Position numbers and translations under genes: made by a program. Positions 1 through 7,200 of a stretch of DNA of 11,046 nucleotides are shown here, piece by piece (positions within the stretch are counted from its first letter, which is position 1; every line of letters starts with the position of its first letter). Source of the stretch: Mariprofundaceae bacterium (GTDB taxonomy: Bacteria; Pseudomonadota; Zetaproteobacteria; Mariprofundales; Mariprofundaceae); the NCBI GenBank assembly GCA_027035825.1, contig JALVTX010000057.1, positions 1 to 11,046 on the forward strand, given 5' to 3'. The notes below the pieces were generated by a model, which did not search any database, had not been told where the DNA came from, and saw nothing but the letters and a program-made list of their open reading frames with translations.

Positions 1-330
1 GAACTCGAAGGCCCCGTTCTCCAGCGCCTCGAGGGTCAGGTTCGCCTCCTCTTCGTCGGCGCTGGTCAGCACGATGGCTGGGATGTTCGGGAAGCGGCGC
101 TGCATTTCCTTCAGCGTGTCCATGCCGTTCATGCGCGGCATGGTCATGTCCAGCGTCACCACGTCGGGGCGGAGCGCGGCCATTTGCTCCAGCGCCTCCA
201 CGCCGTCGCGCGCCTCGCCCGCCACTTCCACGCCGTCCATCTTCGCCACGCACTTCTTGAGATAAAAGCGGAACACCGGCGAATCGTCGGCGATGAGCAG
301 TCGGATGCGGGGTTGGGTTGTTGCTGTCAT
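1..330 (-). CDS. cheB: CheB chemotaxis methylesterase, N-terminal receiver part (cut by window edge)
   Basis: Only the first 110 codons are present; the gene runs off the left edge. They form a response-regulator receiver: an acidic pair D15-D16 in a LLIADDSPV strand, the phosphoacceptor D61 in a TLDMTMPRMNG segment, and T89 in IVLTS. The conserved lysine would lie beyond the edge. The TLEALENGAFEF stretch at residues 99-110 resembles the TLxALxLGAxDF segment of CheB rather than CheY, and the position after cheW fits CheB. CheB removes methyl groups from chemoreceptors once CheA phosphorylates its receiver. The catalytic esterase domain is not visible, so a stand-alone response regulator remains possible. 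The start ATG at 330 has AAGGA six bases upstream and lies 26 bp after the cheW stop. Confidence 0.82.
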   Translation of the reverse strand, partial: MTATTQPRIRLLIADDSPVFRFYLKKCVAKMDGVEVAGEARDGVEALEQMAALRPDVVTLDMTMPRMNGMDTLKEMQRRFPNIPAIVLTSADEEEANLTLEALENGAFEF

Positions 331-348
331 GGTCGTTCCTTCCGATGT
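331..348 (-). promoter_or_regulatory. Ribosome binding site and leader of cheB
   Basis: On the minus strand the 18 bases before the start read ACATCGGAAGGAACGACC. AAGGA lies at good spacing and supports the ATG at 330. The leader matches that of the chemoreceptor gene (9922-9939) at 15 of 18 positions. Confidence 0.7.
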
Positions 349-356
349 GGCCGGGC

Positions 357-848
357 TCAGTGCGGGGCCGCCGCCGCGTGTTTCGGCGCGTCCGGCTCCG
401 GCAGGCTCATCGCCAGCATCTTTTCCACGCTGACGATGACCATCACGTCCGCCTCGCGCTTGATGACGCCGTCGGCCATGCGCCGCCAGGCCGGGGCCAA
501 TGAGTCCGGCGTGGCCTCGTACTGGTTGTAGTCCGCCTCGGCCACCACGCCCACCTCGTCCACGGCCAGGCCGAAGAGCTCGCCGCCGTCCGATTCGATA
601 ATCACGATGTGCTCCCGCTCGCCCTCGTCGCGCGGCGAGAGCCCCGCGATGTGGCGCGCGTCCAGCTCGGTGATGACCTTGCCGCGCAGGTTGATGAGGC
701 CCCGCACCGCAGGCGGCGCGAGCGGAATCTCGGTGCGCGGCTGCGGCGGCACCACCTCGATGACCTGCATCACCGGCAGCCCCACCCACTGGTCGCCGAT
801 GCGGCAACTGAAGAGTTCGCGTCCCGATTCGTTGCGCGCCTCAGCCAT
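357..848 (-). CDS. cheW: CheW chemotaxis coupling protein
   Basis: A 163-residue single-domain CheW. It is the cytoplasmic adaptor that links chemoreceptors to CheA in the signalling array. The CheW fold is recognisable in order: ELFSCRIGDQWVGLPVMQV (about 11-29), the receptor/CheA-contact region with VRGLINLRGKVI (48-59, NLRG at 53-56), the strand HIVIIES (80-86) followed by GLAVDEV (93-99), and a C-terminal ADGVI...VMVIVSVEKML stretch (125-145). The length is normal for the family, with a short Pro/Ala/His tail after residue 148 that looks disordered. The start ATG at 848 overlaps the cheA stop by 8 bp (ATGGCTGA), and GGGAG lies seven bases upstream inside cheA, so translation is probably coupled. 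No key residue looks missing. Confidence 0.95.
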   Translation of the reverse strand: MAEARNESGRELFSCRIGDQWVGLPVMQVIEVVPPQPRTEIPLAPPAVRGLINLRGKVITELDARHIAGLSPRDEGEREHIVIIESDGGELFGLAVDEVGVVAEADYNQYEATPDSLAPAWRRMADGVIKREADVMVIVSVEKMLAMSLPEPDAPKHAAAAPH

Positions 849-3801
849 GGGCTCGCTCCCGCGCCATGGCCTCGCCCCGTTCCTTCATCTGGGCCGCCAC
901 GGTGGCGGCGGTGCGCCCGAGTCTTGATTGCAGGTAGCGAATCAGCGCCGGCCTGTCCATCTTCAGCAGGATGGCGTCGAAGGCTGCCAGCTCCGCCGGG
1001 TCATGCCCCTTGGGCGGCTTGGCGGTCAGCGCCGCGATGGGCACGTCCGCGAGCCGCTCCTGTTCGCGCGCCCAGGCGGCCAGCTCGTAGCCGTTCATGC
1101 GCGGCATTTCCAGATCGGTGAGAATCAGATCGGGCGCGCCGCGCTCCTCCAGCAGTCGCCGGGCCTGCTCGCCATCCTCGGCGTCCCAGACGTCGTAGTG
1201 CATGGATTCCAGCAGCGGAATCAGCAGGCTGCGGAAGAACATCGCGTCCTCGGCGAACAGCACGGACGACCGCGCCTGTTCGTCGTCGCCGGCGGCGAAC
1301 CAGCCCGGTTCGGCCTTTTCCAGCACCGCGAACACGTCCACCATCTCGGTGGCCTGGCCCTCGATGACGGCCGTGCCGAGGAAGAGCGGATTCTTCGAGG
1401 AGGCCTTGATGTCCACCTCCGTTTCGAGGATGTCCTCGATGGCGCCCACGCGCAGGCACATGCGCTTGCGCTCGTCCGCCAGGATCAGGCAGCTGCGCGG
1501 GCCCTCGGGCGGGGCGGCGTCCTGCTCGCCGGCCAGCCGGCTCCACTCCAGCACCGGGATGATGTCCCCCCGGTATTGCAGCACCTCGCGGCCGCCGGCC
1601 ATCTCGAAGCGCTCGGGCTCGATTTCCTCCAGCCGCTCCACCAGCGTCATCGGCAGCGCGTAGCGCGACGCCCCGGAGCGGAACACGATGATGTATTGCA
1701 GATCGCGCGGCTTGGGGCGGGCGCGGCCGCGGCTGCCGTCCACGGCCGCCTCGGCCTCGGCGCTCAGGTTCAACAGTTGCGCCAGCCCGTTGCACTCGAT
1801 GATGGGAATCACGTAGCCGTCGCCCAGGATGCTGCACCCGCCGAGGAAGTTCATGTGGCGGAAATGCGCGCCCAGCGGCTTCACCACCAGCTCCTCGGCC
1901 CCGAAGATCTCGTCCACCAGCACGCCGAAGGTGCGGCCGCCGGCGTTGATGACGACGATGGAGCCGTGATGGTCCCGCCCGTCGCCGAGCTTCAGCGCGC
2001 CGGCCAGACTCATCACCGGCAGGAGCTGCCCGCGCAGGCGGAAGAAGGCCTGCCCGGCCACGTCCTCCCATTCGGGTGCGTCGCGGTGCGCGGCCAGCAG
2101 CTCCTGCACGTTCATCTGCGGAATGGCGTAGCGGCGCTCGCCCACGCCCACCACCATCGCCGGCATGATGGCCATGGTCAGGGGAATGCGGATGTTCAGC
2201 GTCGTGCCGCGTCCCGGCTGGCTTTCGATGTCCACGCCGCCGCCGGCCTTCTCGATGGTGCTTTTCACCACATCCATGCCCACGCCGCGGCCGGAGATGT
2301 TGCTCACCTTTTTCGCGGTGGAGAGCCCCGGGTGGAAAATCAGTTGCAGCGCCGCCGCGTCGCCCATGCTCGCGGCCGCCTCCGGGCTGATGACGCCCAT
2401 CTCCACCGCCTTGGCCTTGACGCGTGAGGCGTCAATGCCCGCGCCGTCGTCGCTGATGCGAATCACGATGGTGCCGGATTCCTGATGCGCGGAGAGCCGC
2501 AGCGTGCCGGCCTCCGGCTTGCCGGCGGCGGCGCGCTCGGCCGGGGCCTCGATGCCGTGGTCGCAGCTGTTGCGGATGATGTGGGTCAGCGGGTCCTTCA
2601 GCGCCGTCAGGATGGTGCGATCCAGCTCCGTTTCCTGGCCCTCCATCACCACCTTGATTTTCTTGTTCAGCTGGCGGGCCATGTCGCGCACCACGCGCGG
2701 CACCGCGCCCCAGATGGTGGAAATGGGCTGCATCCGGGTCTTCAGCAACTGGTCTTGCAGCCGCTCGGTGATGTGGTTGATGTCGCGGCTGATGGGCAGC
2801 AGGTTGCGAAGCTGGGCCAGATTGTCGCCCGCGCCGGTCTCGGCGAGGATGCTCATGCCGAGCTGGTTGACGACCTGCATCAGCCGGTTGCGCGTCAGCA
2901 CCAGCTCGCCCACCTGGTTCATCAGCGAATCCAGCACGTCCAGCGACACGCGGATGGTTTCCTGCGTCGGAGCCTTGGCGGCCTTGGCCGGCTGGGCGGC
3001 GGCCGGGTTGCCCGTCGCGGGTTTGGCCCTCGCGGGACTGGCGGATGCGGATTCGGCGGGCGCGGGGTCGGGCTTCGCTTCCTCGGCCGGCTTCGGCGCG
3101 CGCTCTTCGGCGGGGGCGGCGGCCGTTTCCTGGTTGGCCGCCGGTGCGGGTTTGGCCTTGGGCTCGGGTGCGGGTCGGGTTTCGCCCCCAGCCTTCTTGG
3201 CCATGCCGAGCAACTTCAGGGCGCTGGCCGGGGCCAGCCCCAGCCCCTTCAGGCCTTCGAAGCCTTGCGCCAGCACGGCCTCGGGCGTGGTCGCGCCGGC
3301 CTGGGCGAGTTTGGCGACGGCGTCCTCGTCCATGCCCTCCAGCCAGGCGGGCGTCTCGTCGGTCGCTTCGTCGGTTTCCGGGCTTACGGCGGCATCGGTC
3401 GCCGGCGCGTCGCCGTTGCCAATGGCCTCGGCGGCGGCCCGGAGCCGCTGGATGAGTTCGCCATTGTCCACCTCCGGCTCCGCGCCCGTGGTTTCCAGCG
3501 CGTCGAGGATGGTCTGGATGGCGTCGGCGCATTCCAGCAGCAGGGACACCACCTCCGGCGTGGCGCGGAACTTCGTGGAGCGCATCTTGCCCAGCAGGTC
3601 CTCGCCCGCGTGGGCCACCTCCTGCAAGCGAGTGAGCCCGATGAAGCCGCAGCTTCCCTTCACCGTGTGCACGGTGCGGAAGATGGCGTCCAAGAGCGCC
3701 GAATCCTCCGGGTTGGCCTCCAGCGCCATCAGCTGCTGCTCGATCTCGGCCATGTTTTCCTGGCTTTCGACCAGAAACTCGTTCAGCAGTTCCTCATCCA
3801 T
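841..3801 (-). CDS. cheA: CheA hybrid histidine kinase (Hpt - HhH-like linker - dimerisation - HATPase - CheW - CheW - receiver)
   Basis: A 986-residue chemotaxis kinase, much longer than the roughly 650 residues of enteric CheA. Residues 1-108 form the Hpt (P1) domain with phosphorylated H45 in FRTVHTVKGS. Residues 130-280 are an Ala/Pro/Glu-rich linker; instead of a recognisable P2 domain it holds a compact helical segment at 151-203 (GLKGLGLAPASALKLL) like a helix-hairpin-helix. Residues 280-345 are the dimerisation helices. Residues 350-540 are the ATPase, with N box IIRNSCDHGIE (N411), DDGAGID (451-457), FHPGLSTA (489-496) and GRGVGMDVV (504-512). Two CheW-like domains follow (about 546-680 and 700-830). 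A C-terminal receiver (845-960) has E851/D852, D896, T926 and K947. The start ATG at 3801 is preceded by GGGAG at six bases. CheA autophosphorylates under receptor control and passes phosphate to CheY, CheB and probably its own receiver. Confidence 0.96.
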   Translation of the reverse strand: MDEELLNEFLVESQENMAEIEQQLMALEANPEDSALLDAIFRTVHTVKGSCGFIGLTRLQEVAHAGEDLLGKMRSTKFRATPEVVSLLLECADAIQTILDALETTGAEPEVDNGELIQRLRAAAEAIGNGDAPATDAAVSPETDEATDETPAWLEGMDEDAVAKLAQAGATTPEAVLAQGFEGLKGLGLAPASALKLLGMAKKAGGETRPAPEPKAKPAPAANQETAAAPAEERAPKPAEEAKPDPAPAESASASPARAKPATGNPAAAQPAKAAKAPTQETIRVSLDVLDSLMNQVGELVLTRNRLMQVVNQLGMSILAETGAGDNLAQLRNLLPISRDINHITERLQDQLLKTRMQPISTIWGAVPRVVRDMARQLNKKIKVVMEGQETELDRTILTALKDPLTHIIRNSCDHGIEAPAERAAAGKPEAGTLRLSAHQESGTIVIRISDDGAGIDASRVKAKAVEMGVISPEAAASMGDAAALQLIFHPGLSTAKKVSNISGRGVGMDVVKSTIEKAGGGVDIESQPGRGTTLNIRIPLTMAIMPAMVVGVGERRYAIPQMNVQELLAAHRDAPEWEDVAGQAFFRLRGQLLPVMSLAGALKLGDGRDHHGSIVVINAGGRTFGVLVDEIFGAEELVVKPLGAHFRHMNFLGGCSILGDGYVIPIIECNGLAQLLNLSAEAEAAVDGSRGRARPKPRDLQYIIVFRSGASRYALPMTLVERLEEIEPERFEMAGGREVLQYRGDIIPVLEWSRLAGEQDAAPPEGPRSCLILADERKRMCLRVGAIEDILETEVDIKASSKNPLFLGTAVIEGQATEMVDVFAVLEKAEPGWFAAGDDEQARSSVLFAEDAMFFRSLLIPLLESMHYDVWDAEDGEQARRLLEERGAPDLILTDLEMPRMNGYELAAWAREQERLADVPIAALTAKPPKGHDPAELAAFDAILLKMDRPALIRYLQSRLGRTAATVAAQMKERGEAMARERAHG

Positions 3802-3839
3802 GCCGCGCTCCCTTGCCTTTCATTGGGCTGCCGCCGCCG

Positions 3840-4214
3840 TCAAAACAGCATGCCGCCGACCATCTCCACCAGCGCGTCCGGCTCGAACGGCTTGACCAGC
3901 CACGCCGAGATGCCGGCCTGATGGCCCACGGCCTTCTTTTCCTCGCCTGACTCGGTGGTCAGCATCACGATGGGCGTCTCGGCATAGGCCGGCAGCTCGC
4001 GGATGCGCTGCACCATCGTCAGCCCGTCCATGTTCGGCATGTTGAGGTCGGTGAGAATCAGGTCGAAGGGCTCGGGCGCGCCCTGGGCCTTGGCCAGCCC
4101 TTCCGCGCCGTCTTTCGCCTCCTCCACCGCGAAGTCCACCGCGCTCAGCGTCCGCTTGACGGTGATGCGCACCATCGCGGAGTCCTCGACAATCAGGATT
4201 TTGGGCGCGCTCAT
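3840..4214 (-). CDS. cheY: CheY chemotaxis response regulator
   Basis: A 124-residue single-domain receiver, normal CheY length, with no output domain. All active-site residues are present: E10/D11 in ILIVEDSAMVR, phosphoacceptor D56 in LILTDLNMPNMDG, T86 in VMLTTES, and K108 in WLVKPF. The aromatic switch position is W105, where enteric CheY has tyrosine. Phospho-CheY usually binds the flagellar motor switch, and its position between the channel fusion and cheA makes it the likely main output of this operon. The start ATG at 4214 overlaps the upstream stop in an ATGA, with GAGGAG six bases before it, so translation is probably coupled to the channel gene. A 38-bp gap separates it from cheA. 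Confidence 0.95.
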   Translation of the reverse strand: MSAPKILIVEDSAMVRITVKRTLSAVDFAVEEAKDGAEGLAKAQGAPEPFDLILTDLNMPNMDGLTMVQRIRELPAYAETPIVMLTTESGEEKKAVGHQAGISAWLVKPFEPDALVEMVGGMLF

Positions 4215-7200
4215 AGCTCACTCCTCAGCACCAGTCGTTCCTCTTCCATCACGTAGCGGCTCTCCACCGCCTCGCGCCAGCGCGGTTCGCCTTCCGGCGT
4301 CGGCGCGGCTCCGGCCCAGTCGGCCAGGCAGGTTTCCACGTTGCGCAGCCGCTGCATCACGCGATCCACGTTTTGCAGGTCGGTGAGGGCGGCCATGATG
4401 TCCTCGCTCACCGCGCCGGACTCGTCCTTGTCCATGGCCCCGGCGAGCTTCACCAGCCCCTCCTCGGTGCTGCGGCTCAGAAGCTCCAGGGCCTCGTTCA
4501 CCTGCTTTTGCAGCACCCTCAGCAGGCGGGCGTCGGCCGTCTCCGGCCAGGGCGATTCGGGCATCAGCTCTCCCTCCTTCACGTCGTCGCGCGGGGCCAG
4601 CGCTGCGGCGTCCGTTCCGGCTCCTTCCGCCGCCTCGCCTGCGTCGTCGCTGGCGGCTTCCGGCGCCATCGTTTGCGCTGCCTCCGTCTCTTCAGCAAAT
4701 TCCGTGCCGGAATCGGGTGTTTTGCCCATGTCCGGCTCGGGATTTTCCCCGGAGGGGGCCCCGGCGGGGGCGGCGTTCGCGCCCTTGTCTTCAGACATAT
4801 CGGCGGATTCGGCCGGAACTTTTGCCTCGCTCGCCTCGCTCGCTCCGGTGGGCCCGGTCGCGGCTTTGTCGGCTTCGTGCGTCTCGGTTGCGTCATTGGC
4901 TGCGGCGGCGTCCGTTTCGTCCAGCACGCCCCGGCGGCAGAAGAGCAGCCGCGCGGCCTGCGCCGGGGCCGGCATCTCGCGCGTCGGCGCGCCGGCCAGC
5001 ACGCGCATGCGGCTGCCGGCGTCGCGGGTTTCGGCCGGGAAGGCGCGATCCAGGAGCCGCATCACCGGGTGGGGCGGCTCGTCTTCCTCCGGCAGCATCA
5101 CGGCGGCGAGCATCCAGCCGCGCTTCCACGCCTCGCGGTGAATCTCCTCCCAGCTGGCGTTCTCGCGGGCGAGGATGCGCGGGGCGTCCACGCCCTCGAC
5201 GATGACGGCGTCGCCCAGCACCACGTGCATGAAGTCGAAGGCGCGGATTTCGGAGCGCATGTCGTCCTTCTGCCCGGCGTGCATGGTGCGGGCCAGCATC
5301 TGACGGGCCATGAACACGTCGTGGAAGGCGTCCGGCGAGCCCACGTGCACCTCCAGCCGCGGGTAGTCGCGCGCCGCCTCGCGCAGCGCGGGCACGTTGG
5401 CGGCGGCCCTGGGCAGCACCATCAGCTTCGGCGGCGTCCACCACTTCACCTTGGCCTTGCGCGCATCCAGCAGCCGCGCGATTTCGTGGAACCACAGCTC
5501 CAGCGTCGAGTCCTCGTTGTTCCGGCCCGTCTCCTCGGGGTAGAGCATGATGACCTTGCAGCCCTTGAGCAGCGGAACCAGCATCTGCGTGTTCATGCCG
5601 TCCCAGGTCACTACTTCCGTTTCCAGCTTGCATCGGGCCGCCAGATCATTGTCCTCGCCGATTTGCAACAATCGTTCAGCATGTCGTTGTCCGACGGCAT
5701 CCGGACCGGGGTAGAGTACATAGACGCTGAGCTTGTGGTGCTTCTGCGCCATTTCCTCCACCATCGCCGGCAGGCCGTCGTGCCAGCCCACGAAGATCAT
5801 CTTCAAGTCCCACTTGTCCGGCCAGGTGAAGGCGGCCAGCGGCGGCTCGGCGGTCTCGTCCACATCATCATTCCCGCCCGCGTCCAGCGCATCGCGCATC
5901 AGCGCATCCCAGCCATCGGGCTCGCATCCCAGGCCCAGCACGTCGGTCACCTCCACCGGCGCGCGCAGCTTGCGCAGGTCGCCGAAGAGCACGTGGCGGC
6001 CCTCGCTCGTGCGCGCGGCCAGCAGGTTCAGCCCCCTAGCGAAGCAATGCGAGAGCCACGCGCCCAGCTCGGCGCTTCCGGCCTCGTGGATGATGCGGCT
6101 CGTGGCCCCGGCGGGCTCGATGCGCGCCGGCCACGGCCGGGCGTAGAGCCCCGTCTCGCCGTTCACGGCGTCCATCATCCGCATGCCCAGCTCCGGCATG
6201 TGGGCGCAGTGGTGCATCTGGTAGAGCATGCGCGCCTTCAGCGCCGCCGAGTCCACCACCTCCATGCCCAGCGCCTCCTCGTAGACGGCGCGGGCGTGCG
6301 CCGGCGGCGCGCTGTCGCAAACCACCAGCCCCGGCGCCTCGCCGCGCCGCCGAAGCTCCCGCGCCAGCGCATGGAGATCGGCCATTTCGCTGGCGGCCAT
6401 TTCGTGGGCGGCTTGTTTTTCCGTCCACGCCCGCTGGAAGAGCACCGCGCCGCGAACGCCGGAGAGGCGGAACCGGGCCAGCGTTTCGCGGCTGCCCGGC
6501 TCGATCTCGCGCACGGCCAGCCAGCGCCCGAGCGCGCGCGCGCCCTCCCGCGCCGGGCCGATGAACAGCCACGCCGAGGCGAACGAGCGGCGCATGCGCG
6601 CGCACATGGCGTCGAAGGCGCGGAGGATGGCGATGGATTGCTCGTTGTCGCCGGCGAGCAGCAGTGACACGCGCGCCGAGAGCGGCGAGTTGGCCAGCTC
6701 CTCCAGCAGGTAGTGCATCACGTTCGAGCCCAGGCCCACGAACAGGGCGAAGAAGAAGACGCCGGAGAGCACGATGACCATGGTCAGCGCCGCCAGCCAC
6801 GGCGAGAAGGCGTCCGCCGGGGCATTGCCGGGGTCGAGCAGGATGCGGAAGCCGTAGAACAGCACCTGCCACGGGGCGTAGTCCGGGCCGCCGGTCGCGC
6901 CGTCGCCGTTCAAATCCATGCGCGGGTAGAGCCACAGCACGGCGGCGGCCGTGGCCGCCATCAGCAGCACGAACATGCCGGTGAGCATCGTCGCTTCCTT
7001 GCGCACGGCGTCGCGCGCGGCCACGCGGCGCAAGGCCCCGGCGAGGCTGCCCAGCGGGTTGAGCATCACGAGGAAGCGCGCCGCGCGCAGCCCCGCCCAG
7101 CCCGGCGAGAGCCCGTCCACGAGGCCCAGCAGCGGCACGGTGGCCAGCGCGTCCAGCGCCGCGAAGGCCAGCTCCGCGCGCCGCCTCGCCGGGGATTCCA

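Noticed and set aside
1..330. Second stand-alone CheY at the left edge
   Set aside because: The segment after T89 (TLEALENGAFEF) and the position after cheW fit CheB better, though the missing C-terminus leaves some doubt.
928..3921. Long plus-strand frames opposite cheA (928-2427, 2485-3921, 2504-3895)
   Set aside because: They mirror the cheA codons. Composition is unlike real protein and they overlap one another.
4373..6667. 764-codon open frame on the plus strand
   Set aside because: It is antisense to the channel gene, whose domains are clear. Its product is rich in Arg, His, Gly and Gln with no recognisable domain, as expected from the complement of GC-rich coding sequence.
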